A stretch of DNA of 18,179 bases from Ramlibacter sp. (GTDB taxonomy: Bacteria > Pseudomonadota > Gammaproteobacteria > Burkholderiales > Burkholderiaceae_C), in the NCBI GenBank assembly GCA_025351615.1, contig JANXVP010000061.1, positions 1 through 18,179 of the forward strand, read 5' to 3'. Position numbers and translations under genes: made by a program. This document shows, in pieces, positions 12,133 to 18,179 of the stretch. Below the pieces are notes generated by a model. It made no database searches, had not been told where the DNA came from, and saw nothing but the letters and a program-made list of their open reading frames with translations. Each line of letters starts with the position of its first letter. Position 1 is the first letter of the stretch.

Positions 12133-13692
12133 ATGAAGCTACCGTCCAGCCTGCTACTAGTCTTCGCCCTGGCGGGCAATCAGCTGCTGGGTGGTTGTGC
12201 CGCGCAACGTCCAGGCGCCCCGGTTTCTGCGTCCACGGCAGGGACGTCGGCGCCTGATGAAATCTTGTCGACCACCGATCGCCTGACCTGGGGCGTCAGT
12301 CTTTCCGATTTCGATCGCGTGCACAGGAGCGGTCTGGCCGCGTATCGGGACCAACAGTTGCATCCGTCGGGCCCGGCGATCAAGTTCGCTTCCGTGCAAG
12401 CCCAGATCGATGCCATGACCATCAGCCAGCGACCGATGGTTCAAATCGTCCAGGAGATGGAGCAGGTCCGCAAGAACGCGGACGCAGTGGTCGACAACGA
12501 CGCAAAAAAAGCCGCCCAGCAGGAGTACCAGCAGGAAATGAACCGGCTGGCGCGTGAGAGTGCGTCCCGCCACGTGTTGAGGGCGTTGTACTCGCAGCAC
12601 CAGGTGCTCGAGCAGATGACATGGTTCTGGGTCAACCACTTCAGCGTTCATCAGTCCAAGAGCAACCTGCGTGCGATGGTGGGCGACTATGAAGAACGGG
12701 CGCTCAGGACCCACGCACTGGGAAAATTCCGGGACTTGTTGGGTGCCGTTGCCCGCCATCCCGCAATGCTTCGCTATCTCGACAACGAACAAAACGCCTC
12801 CGGCCGGATCAACGAGAACTATGCGCGCGAGCTGATGGAGCTGCACACGTTGGGGGTGGACGGCGGTTATACGCAACGCGACGTGCAGGAACTGGCCCGG
12901 GTGCTGACCGGGGTTGGCGTCAACCTCAATCCCGCGAACCCCCAGATTCGAAAAGAGTTGCAGGATTTCTACGTGCGCGATGGGGTGTTTGAATTCAACC
13001 CCAACCGGCATGATTTCGGGGACAAGAACCTGCTCGGCGCGCCAATCCGCGCCAAGGGCCTGGCTGAACTCGACGAGGCGCTGGACCGCCTCGCCCGTCA
13101 CCCGTCCACAGCCCGGTTCATCAGCCGAAAACTTGCTACGTACTGGCTTTCCGACGATCCCCCGGCAGACCTGGTCAACCGGATGGCGAAGGAGTTTCAA
13201 GGGTCCGATGGCGATATTGCCCGGACGCTCGAGGTGCTGTTTGTCTCGCCGGAATTTGCAGGCAGCGAGAAGCGAAAATTCAAGGATCCTGTCCATTACG
13301 TGGTTTCTGCCGTGCGTCTGGCCTATGACGACAAGCCCGTCCTGAATGTGGCTCCGGTCTTGAACTGGCTGAACCGGATGGGCGAACCGATGTACGGTCG
13401 CCAGACCCCGGATGGCTATCCGCTCAGTGGCAAAGCGTGGGAAAGTCCGGGGCAGATGGCCACACGGTTCGAGATCGCCAAGGCGATCGGTTCCGGCAAC
13501 GCAGGACTGTTTCGCTCCGACGGGCCACAGCCGCAACAGCGTGCTGCGTTTCCCCAACTGGCCAATGCGCTTTATTACCGCGTGATCGAAAAGAAGTTGA
13601 GCGCGGCCACGCGGACCGCCTTGGACCAGGCCGAGTCGCCGCAGGAGTGGAACACCTTCCTGCTCTCTTCTCCTGAATTGATGAGCCGTTAA
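12133..13692 (+). CDS. DUF1800 family lipoprotein
   Basis: The protein is 519 aa from ATG 12133, chosen for the lipoprotein signal MKLPSSLLLVFALAGNQLLG followed by GC (lipobox LLGGC, Cys22); the frame is open upstream to 12031, but that part has no signal character. The body carries features of the DUF1800 family: LEQMTWFWVNHFSVH, AMLRYLDNEQNASGRINENY, ARELMELHTLGVDGGYTQRD, VQELARVLTGVG, FNPNRHDFGDKNLLG and RHPSTARFISRKLATYW. Members are exported, of unknown biochemical function, and are almost always paired with a DUF1501 gene, as here (18-base gap). The outer-membrane or periplasmic anchor is inferred from the lipobox. It could act in envelope or polymer handling, but no evidence in this window says so. 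Confidence 0.93.
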   Translation: MKLPSSLLLVFALAGNQLLGGCAAQRPGAPVSASTAGTSAPDEILSTTDRLTWGVSLSDFDRVHRSGLAAYRDQQLHPSGPAIKFASVQAQIDAMTISQRPMVQIVQEMEQVRKNADAVVDNDAKKAAQQEYQQEMNRLARESASRHVLRALYSQHQVLEQMTWFWVNHFSVHQSKSNLRAMVGDYEERALRTHALGKFRDLLGAVARHPAMLRYLDNEQNASGRINENYARELMELHTLGVDGGYTQRDVQELARVLTGVGVNLNPANPQIRKELQDFYVRDGVFEFNPNRHDFGDKNLLGAPIRAKGLAELDEALDRLARHPSTARFISRKLATYWLSDDPPADLVNRMAKEFQGSDGDIARTLEVLFVSPEFAGSEKRKFKDPVHYVVSAVRLAYDDKPVLNVAPVLNWLNRMGEPMYGRQTPDGYPLSGKAWESPGQMATRFEIAKAIGSGNAGLFRSDGPQPQQRAAFPQLANALYYRVIEKKLSAATRTALDQAESPQEWNTFLLSSPELMSR

Positions 13693-13710
13693 CGGGTTGG
13701 AGTCCATCTC

Positions 13711-14895
13711 ATGAAACGCCGCGACCTCCTGAAGCTCCTCGCGCCACTGCCTCTGGCGTTGCCCGCAAGCCGTCTCATTGCGGCGCCGCCCGGGAGCCCG
13801 CGCTTGCTGGTGGTCTTTCTGCGGGGCGGATACGATGCCGCCAGCCTCCTGGTTCCGGTGTCGAGCAGCTACTACTACGAGGCCAGAACCGACATTTCCG
13901 TGCCCAGGCCGTCCACTGAATTGAACAGTGCAATTCGCCTGGACGCCGACTGGGGCCTGCACCCTGCGCTTCGAGAGAGCGTGTACCCGCTGTTCGAAAA
14001 AGGGGAGGCGCTATTCATTCCGTTTGCCGGGACGGATGACGCGTCCCGCAGCCACTTCGAAACCCAGGACAGCATCGAGCTTGGCCAGCCCTCCGGCAGC
14101 ACCAGGGACTACCGTTCCGGCTTCCTGAATCGGCTGGCTGCCGTGTTGAACGGACCGCAGGCGATCGGCTTCACCGATCAGTTGCCCCTGATCCTGCAGG
14201 GCAGGGTTCAGGTGCCGAACTCGGCATTGAGATCGCCTGCGAAGCCCTCGGTGGATCCGCGGCAGAGCGCCATCATCTCCGCGATGTACCGGGGCTCGGC
14301 GTTGGCGCCGCAGGTGACAGAGGGCTTTTCGGTGCGTGACGAGGTTGCCAGGCAGATGGCTATCGAAATGGACAGTGCCAGCAGAAGTGCCACCACGGCC
14401 AAAGGATTCGAACTCGAGGCACGCCGCATTGCGCGGCTGATGAAGGAGCATTACAGCCTCGGATTTGTCGACGTGGGGGGCTGGGATACCCATGTGAACC
14501 AGGGCGGGTCATCCGGCTACCTTGCCTCTCGTTTTGAAGAGCTCGGGCGTGGCCTGTCAGCGTTCGCACAGGAGATGGCAGCGGGATGGCGCGACACAAC
14601 CGTTGTCGTGATCAGTGAATTCGGACGGACTTTCCGGCAAAACGGCAACCGCGGCACGGATCACGGGCATGGGACTGTTTTTTGGGTCTTGGGTGGGAGC
14701 GTCCGCGGGGGACGTGTGCCGGGTGAGCAGATCCGCATCGAACAGTCCACGCTGTTCCAGAATCGCGACTATCCGGTTCTCAATGAATATCGGGCCGTGC
14801 TTGCCGGATTGTTTGAACGCCTTTACGGCCTTGCTCCGAGGCAGACGCAGCAAGTGTTTGCGGGCGTGAAAGCCCGCGACATTGGTCTGGTGTAG
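13711..14895 (+). CDS. DUF1501 family exported protein
   Basis: The protein is 394 aa, starting at ATG 13711 with GGAG (13699-13702) eight bases upstream. The N-terminus MKRRDLLKLLAPLPLALPAS is an export signal, with the twin-arginine-like RRDLLK typical of this family, which is usually Tat-exported. Family motifs include RLLVVFLRGGYDAASLLVP near the start, SHFETQDSIELG, YSLGFVDVGGWDTHVNQGG, and VVVISEFGRTFRQNGNRGTD followed by HGHGTVFWVLGG. The fold is related to the alkaline phosphatase/sulfatase superfamily in arrangement of Asp/His residues, but no enzymatic activity is established. It is co-transcribed with the DUF1800 gene and is convergent with the tRNA gene that follows. Confidence 0.93.
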   Translation: MKRRDLLKLLAPLPLALPASRLIAAPPGSPRLLVVFLRGGYDAASLLVPVSSSYYYEARTDISVPRPSTELNSAIRLDADWGLHPALRESVYPLFEKGEALFIPFAGTDDASRSHFETQDSIELGQPSGSTRDYRSGFLNRLAAVLNGPQAIGFTDQLPLILQGRVQVPNSALRSPAKPSVDPRQSAIISAMYRGSALAPQVTEGFSVRDEVARQMAIEMDSASRSATTAKGFELEARRIARLMKEHYSLGFVDVGGWDTHVNQGGSSGYLASRFEELGRGLSAFAQEMAAGWRDTTVVVISEFGRTFRQNGNRGTDHGHGTVFWVLGGSVRGGRVPGEQIRIEQSTLFQNRDYPVLNEYRAVLAGLFERLYGLAPRQTQQVFAGVKARDIGLV

Positions 14896-14902
14896 CAAAT
14901 GC

Positions 14903-14919
14903 AGGCGCAAAAAACGCCT
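14903..14919 (-). terminator. Possible hairpin next to the tRNA 3' end
   Basis: AGGCG and CGCCT form a five-pair stem around a seven-base A-rich (plus) or T-rich (minus) loop, directly after the tRNA CCA on the minus strand and eight bases after the DUF1501 stop on the plus strand. The T run sits in the loop instead of after the stem, so it is not a classical intrinsic terminator; the call is weak. Confidence 0.25.
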
Positions 14920-15006
14920 TGGTGCCGGAGGCCGGAATCGAACCGGCACGAGTTTTACCTCGGGGGATTTTGAGTCCCCTGCGTCTACCAATTTCACCAC
15001 TCCGGC
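14920..15006 (-). tRNA. tRNA-Leu (anticodon CAA)
   Basis: The minus strand reads acceptor GCCGGAG, a D-arm with TGAAATTGGTAGACGC, an anticodon stem GGGGA/TCCCC around loop CTCAAAA (anticodon CAA), a long variable arm (CGAG paired with CTCG), a T-arm GCCGG-TTCGATT-CCGGC, then acceptor CTCCGGC, discriminator A and an encoded CCA. All arms pair and the 87-nt length is normal for a class II tRNA. It reads UUG codons. It lies antisense between two plus-strand genes (DUF1501 and cysM). Confidence 0.97.
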
Positions 15007-15027
15007 GGCACGAGGAGGCAGCATTAA

Positions 15028-15033
15028 ATTATG
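15028..15033 (-). promoter_or_regulatory. Candidate -10 box for the tRNA-Leu gene
   Basis: CATAAT on the minus strand (five of six matches to TATAAT) lies 22 bases before the tRNA 5' end, a distance that fits a short leader. No good -35 box was found at the expected spacing. Confidence 0.3.
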
Positions 15034-15047
15034 GCACAGTGACGGCC

Positions 15048-15950
15048 ATGAATTACCCAACCATCGAAGACGCGATCGGCAAAACGCCTCTCGTGGTAAT
15101 GCAGCGGATCGGTGCGGCGGACAACGCGAAGCGAGGCAACGTCATCCTTGGAAAGCTCGAGGGCAACAATCCCGCCGGGTCGGTCAAGGACCGCCCCGCG
15201 CTGTCGATGATCAGGCGCGCGGAAGAGCGCGGCGAGATCAAGCCTGGCGACACGCTGATCGAAGCGACCTCCGGCAACACCGGCATCGCACTGGCCATGG
15301 CCGCTGCGATCCGGGGCTACCGGATGATCCTGATCATGCCGGAGGACCTGTCCGTCGAGCGGGCGCAGACCATGAAGGCCTTCGGCGCCGAGCTGATGCT
15401 CACACCCAAGAGCGGCGGCATGGAATCCGCGCGTGACCTGGCCGAAAACATGCAGCGTGAAGGCAAGGGCAGGGTGCTGGACCAGTTCGCCAACGCCGAC
15501 AATCCGCGCATCCACTACGAGACGACGGGGCCGGAAGTCTGGGCCGACACCAAGGGAAAGATCACGCACTTCGTCAGCGCCATGGGGACCACCGGCACCA
15601 TCACCGGCGTGTCGCGCTTTTTGAAAGAAAAGAATCCGGCGGTGCAGATCATCGGCGCGGAACCGAGGGAAGGGTCCCGCATCCCAGGCATCCGCAAATG
15701 GCCGGCGGAATACCTGCCGAAGATCCATGACCCGTCCGCCGTGGACCAGATGGTCGCGGTGAGCCAGGACGATGCCGAGGAGATGTGCCGGCGCCTGGCC
15801 CGCGAGGAAGGCATCTTTGCCGGGATCTCGGCGGCGGGTGCGTGCTGGGTCGCGCTGGAGATCGCGAAGAAGGTGGAGAACGCGACGATCGTGTTCATTG
15901 TTTGCGATCGGGGCGACCGCTACCTGTCCACCGGGGTGTTCCCGGCATGA
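15048..15950 (+). CDS. cysM: Cysteine synthase B (O-acetylserine sulfhydrylase CysM)
   Basis: The protein is 300 aa, the usual length for CysM, from ATG 15048; an in-frame GTG at 15039 is a possible alternative. The PLP lysine is Lys47 in GNNPAGSVKDRP, the phosphate-binding loop is SGNTG at 75-79, and the glycine-rich GTTGTITG loop is further on. The IPGIRKWPAEYLPKI stretch and the short C-terminus (FIVCDRGDRYLSTGVFPA) match CysM and not CysK. It condenses O-acetylserine with sulfide or thiosulfate to cysteine in the cytosol. A strong AGGAGG (15013-15018) is 29 bases upstream, too far for this start but nearer to an ATG at 15031 that encodes only three residues before stopping. Confidence 0.95.
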   Translation: MNYPTIEDAIGKTPLVVMQRIGAADNAKRGNVILGKLEGNNPAGSVKDRPALSMIRRAEERGEIKPGDTLIEATSGNTGIALAMAAAIRGYRMILIMPEDLSVERAQTMKAFGAELMLTPKSGGMESARDLAENMQREGKGRVLDQFANADNPRIHYETTGPEVWADTKGKITHFVSAMGTTGTITGVSRFLKEKNPAVQIIGAEPREGSRIPGIRKWPAEYLPKIHDPSAVDQMVAVSQDDAEEMCRRLAREEGIFAGISAAGACWVALEIAKKVENATIVFIVCDRGDRYLSTGVFPA

Positions 15951-15961
15951 GGTGGAGACGG

Positions 15962-16037
15962 CGTCATTCCCGCGGAGGCGGGAACCCAGTGCTTTTGCTT
16001 TCGGATGCCCTGGATCCCCGCCTGCGCGGGGATGACG
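15962..16037. repeat. REP-like palindromic dimer
   Basis: Left arm CGTCATTCCCGCG-gag-GCGGGAACCCAG and right arm CTGG-ATCCCCGCctgcGCGGGGATGACG are near-perfect inverted copies, each able to form its own hairpin, with about 20 bases of spacer between. The composition and CGTCATTCCCGC / GCGGGGATGACG ends match a class of dispersed repeats common in beta- and gammaproteobacteria. It follows the cysM stop by eleven bases and could act as its transcription terminator or mRNA-stabilising element. Confidence 0.8.
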
Positions 16038-16111
16038 GTGAAATGCAGGGATGACGGTGAGGTGCGGGGATGACGCAGGTGCAAGAATGGCGTCGACGTG
16101 CAGGGATGACG
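16029..16111 (+). repeat. Degenerate 19-bp tandem array continuing the REP arm
   Basis: GGGATGACG occurs at 16029, 16048, 16067 and 16103, with a diverged copy (AGAATGGCG) at 16084, i.e. steps of 19, 19, 17 and 19. Intervening bases are related (GTGAAATGCA, GTGAGGTGCG, CAGGTGCA, TCGACGTGCA). It starts within the right end of the REP-like dimer, as though that end had been reiterated. There is no coding sense in the gap from 15951 to 16134. Confidence 0.75.
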
Positions 16112-16134
16112 ATGACAATCAATGAACGACTGAT

Positions 16135-16662
16135 GTGAACCAAGTCTACAAATTCTGTCCAAATTGCGCGACGCCTCTCGAACTGATCGCGCAGCTGGAG
16201 GACGGCGGCGAGAAGCAGCGGCTGCGCTGTGTGGCCTGCGCCTGGACGCACTGGAACAATCCGACGCCGGTGCTGGCGGCTGTCGTCCAGTACCGCGACC
16301 AGATCCTGCTGGCGCGCAACGCCGCCTGGCAGCACAAGATGTACGCCCTGATCACCGGCTTCATGGAAGCAGGCGAGTCGCCGAAAGAGGGGATTGCGCG
16401 CGAGATCAAGGAAGAGACGAATCTCGATGCCACCGAGCTGAACCTGATCGGGGTCTATGACTTCCAGCGCATGAACCAGGTGATCGTGGCGTACCACGCG
16501 GTGGCCGATGGAGAGGTGAAACTCTCGCCGGAACTGGTGGATTACAAGCTGTATGACTACGACGCCGTCAAGTGCTGGCCGGCCGGCACCGGTTATGCGC
16601 TGGCCGACTGGCTGCGCAGCCGGGGGTTCGAGCCCGAGTTCATCGAGTTCAAGCGTCCCTGA
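16135..16662 (+). CDS. Nudix hydrolase with N-terminal zinc ribbon
   Basis: The protein is 175 aa, starting at GTG 16135, with no clear ribosome binding site. An N-terminal zinc ribbon (CPNC at 8-11, CVAC at about 32-35) resembles that of NudC-type enzymes. The Nudix box is GFMEAGESPKEGIAREIKEE followed by TNL, matching GX5EX7REUXEEXGU except for Asn in place of the last Gly. The substrate cannot be told from sequence: ADP-ribose, NADH or nucleotide-sugar-type substrates are all possible. It is cytosolic. The next gene, rfbD, starts 12 bases downstream, so co-transcription with dTDP-rhamnose genes is likely, but a link in function is only inferred. Confidence 0.9.
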   Translation: MNQVYKFCPNCATPLELIAQLEDGGEKQRLRCVACAWTHWNNPTPVLAAVVQYRDQILLARNAAWQHKMYALITGFMEAGESPKEGIAREIKEETNLDATELNLIGVYDFQRMNQVIVAYHAVADGEVKLSPELVDYKLYDYDAVKCWPAGTGYALADWLRSRGFEPEFIEFKRP

Positions 16663-16674
16663 GGCGGCGATGGC

Positions 16675-17574
16675 ATGAAGCTGCTCCTGTTGGGAAAAAA
16701 CGGCCAGGTGGGCTGGGAATTGCAACGCAGCCTGTCCGTCCTTGGGGACGTCGTGGCCCTGGACCGCGATTCGCAGGACCATTGCGGTGACCTGACGAAG
16801 CTGGACGCATTGGCTCTCACAGTGCGCCGGCTGCGTCCCGACATCATCGTCAATGCCGCCGCCTATACCGCAGTGGACAAAGCCGAGAGCGAACCCGAAC
16901 TGGCGCACGCGATCAATGCGCTGGCGCCGGAGGTGCTCGCGCGAGAGGCGCAGCATCTGGGCGCCTGGCTGCTTCACTACAGCACCGACTATGTCTTCGA
17001 CGGTTCCGGCAAGCAGCCGTGGGTGGAGACCGATGCCACAGGCCCGTTGAATGTCTACGGCCGCACCAAGCTCGAAGGTGAGCGCAGGATCGCGGCGCAG
17101 TGCGAGCGGCACCTGATCCTGCGCACCAGCTGGGTTTACAGCGCGCGTGGCGGCAATTTCATCCGCACCATGCTGCGGCTGGCGCAGGACAGGGCCAGGC
17201 TGACGGTCATCGATGACCAGCATGGCGCCCCGACGTCGGCGGAACTGCTGGCTGACGTGGCGGCCCACGTTGTGCGCCAGGTGACGGTGTCGCCGGGGCG
17301 CAAGGATCTGGCCGGCATCTACCACCTTGCCGCCGCCGGCGAAACGACCTGGCATGGTTATGCAACGCACGTGCTGGAGCAGGCTCGGCTGCTCCAGCCC
17401 ACCATCGGGATGGTCGCAACCGGGGCGGACCCGGTGGCCAGCGAAGCCTTTGCGACCGCGGCCAGGCGTCCGCTGAACTCGCGGCTGGACCCGGCTAAAA
17501 TGCAGTCCGCGTTCGGCCTGAGCCTGCCCCCCTGGCAGCAAGGCGTCGACCGCGTGCTGGCGGAGATCCTGTAA
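16675..17574 (+). CDS. rfbD: dTDP-4-dehydrorhamnose reductase
   Basis: The protein is 299 aa, the normal length. The N-terminal nucleotide-binding motif is LLLGKNGQVGWELQRSL, followed by the RmlD-type runs DIIVNAAAYTAVDKAESEPE and LHYSTDYVFDG and the catalytic VYGRTK (Tyr and Lys of YxxxK). The C-terminal IYHLAAAGETTWHGYA and RPLNSRLDPAKM runs are also typical of RmlD. It reduces dTDP-4-dehydro-L-rhamnose with NAD(P)H, the last step of dTDP-L-rhamnose synthesis. The GAGG 11 bases before the ATG is a modest ribosome binding site. It is followed after 39 bases by rfbA on the same strand. Confidence 0.96.
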   Translation: MKLLLLGKNGQVGWELQRSLSVLGDVVALDRDSQDHCGDLTKLDALALTVRRLRPDIIVNAAAYTAVDKAESEPELAHAINALAPEVLAREAQHLGAWLLHYSTDYVFDGSGKQPWVETDATGPLNVYGRTKLEGERRIAAQCERHLILRTSWVYSARGGNFIRTMLRLAQDRARLTVIDDQHGAPTSAELLADVAAHVVRQVTVSPGRKDLAGIYHLAAAGETTWHGYATHVLEQARLLQPTIGMVATGADPVASEAFATAARRPLNSRLDPAKMQSAFGLSLPPWQQGVDRVLAEIL

Positions 17575-17613
17575 CCGTTCACGCAGTCCTCCCAGCCCAA
17601 CAAGAACTACGAC

Positions 17614-18179
17614 ATGGTCAGACGCAAAGGCATCATCCTCGCTGGAGGCTCCGGCACCCGGTTGCACCCGGCCACGCTGGCAGTGAGCAAGCAGCTGTTG
17701 CCGGTGTATGACAAGCCGATGATTTATTACCCGCTGAGCACGCTGATGCTGGCGGGGATCCAGGATGTCCTGGTGATCAGCACGCCGCAGGACACGCCGC
17801 GCTTCGAGCAGCTGCTGGGCGACGGCAGCCAGTGGGGGATGAACCTGCAATACGCCGTGCAGCCCAGTCCCGATGGCCTGGCGCAGGCTTTCATCATCGG
17901 CGCCGGCTTTATCGGCGGCGGCCCCAGTGCCCTGGTGCTGGGCGACAACGTCTTCCACGGCCATGACTTCGTGCAGCTGTTGTCGGAGGCAGACCGCCAG
18001 GAGCGCGGCGCCACGGTCTTTGCCTACCATGTGAACGACCCCGAACGCTACGGCGTGGTGGCGTTTGACCAGAAGGGCAAGGCCAGCAGCATTGAAGAAA
18101 AGCCCACCACGCCCAAAAGCAATTACGCCGTGACGGGGCTCTACTTTTACGACAACCAGGTGGTCGAGATCGCCAGATC
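17614..18179 (+). CDS. rfbA: Glucose-1-phosphate thymidylyltransferase, N-terminal part (runs off the right edge)
   Basis: From ATG 17614 the frame is open for 188 codons to the window end, out of about 290 in the family. The nucleotidyltransferase signature is [20 protein letters not shown] followed by [17 protein letters not shown], then [14 protein letters not shown] and [13 protein letters not shown] with [20 protein letters not shown]. These are diagnostic of RfbA/RmlA, which converts dTTP and glucose-1-phosphate into dTDP-glucose, the entry step to dTDP-L-rhamnose. Order rfbD then rfbA fits the common rfbBDAC or rfbDAC arrangement; rfbB and rfbC are not in the window. No strong ribosome binding site precedes the start. 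Confidence 0.96.
   Translation, partial: MVRRKGIILAGGSGTRLHPATLAVSKQLLPVYDKPMIYYPLSTLMLAGIQDVLVISTPQDTPRFEQLLGDGSQWGMNLQYAVQPSPDGLAQAFIIGAGFIGGGPSALVLGDNVFHGHDFVQLLSEADRQERGATVFAYHVNDPERYGVVAFDQKGKASSIEEKPTTPKSNYAVTGLYFYDNQVVEIAR

Noticed and set aside
11997..12257. 86-codon frame from a TTG, beginning MKRFATLLLSAC
   Set aside because: The first residues look like a lipoprotein signal, but the rest is shadow-like, it overlaps the DUF1800 start and there is no ribosome binding site.
12157..13962. 601-codon open frame on the minus strand opposite DUF1800 and DUF1501
   Set aside because: It is antisense to two recognised families and shows no motif.
16029..16111. Possible CRISPR-like array
   Set aside because: Repeats are only about 9 conserved bases in 19-bp steps, the spacers are related to one another and no cas gene is present.
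15964..18030. 688-codon open frame on the minus strand opposite Nudix, rfbD and rfbA
   Set aside because: It crosses three well-recognised plus-strand genes and the repeat region and has shadow composition.

Overview
The window is high-GC DNA, and its protein families and gene style fit a betaproteobacterium, most likely Burkholderiales and possibly Oxalobacteraceae. The order-level call rests on general resemblance: no 16S or other marker gene is present. It is dominated by surface-polysaccharide genes, with a block of exported proteins of unknown role in the middle and housekeeping or sugar-nucleotide genes on the right.

Left half (1-9256, all minus strand, read right to left): an exopolysaccharide export and polymerisation operon. 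The order is a short Wza-type outer-membrane export protein, a 782-aa Wzc-type chain-length regulator fused to a tyrosine autokinase, a membrane-anchored J-domain protein, a membrane-anchored TPR-like protein, a small FecR-like secreted protein, an O-antigen ligase/Wzy-type polymerase, a PHP-family tyrosine phosphatase (CpsB/YwqE type) and the start of a DUF4838 protein that runs off the left edge. Kinase and phosphatase form the usual opposing pair that controls chain length and export. Spacing is very tight (ATGA and TTGA overlaps, gaps of 0-3 nt) except before the FecR-like gene, which has its own near-consensus sigma70 promoter (TTGACG, 17 bp, TATAGT). Several starts are TTG or GTG.

Middle (9356-11900): a divergently transcribed two-gene set on the plus strand (a membrane protein with an Ala/Asp/Pro repeat, and an outer-membrane beta-barrel-like protein with an eight-aspartate run). 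It converges on a minus-strand pair: a Gly/Tyr-rich lipoprotein and an exported DsrE-like protein. None of these four has a function that can be assigned from sequence.

Right (12133-18179): an exported DUF1800 lipoprotein and a DUF1501 protein form a two-gene plus-strand unit. A tRNA-Leu(CAA) lies on the opposite strand between DUF1501 and cysM. After cysM comes a REP-like palindromic dimer followed by a degenerate 19-bp tandem array, then a zinc-ribbon Nudix hydrolase, rfbD and the start of rfbA. The last two make dTDP-L-rhamnose, a likely building block of the polymer handled by the left-hand operon. No glycosyltransferase, flippase, insertion sequence, CRISPR array or phage gene is visible. 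No gene-free stretch exceeds 300 bases; the largest gaps (11901-12132, 15951-16134, 14896-15047) are described individually.
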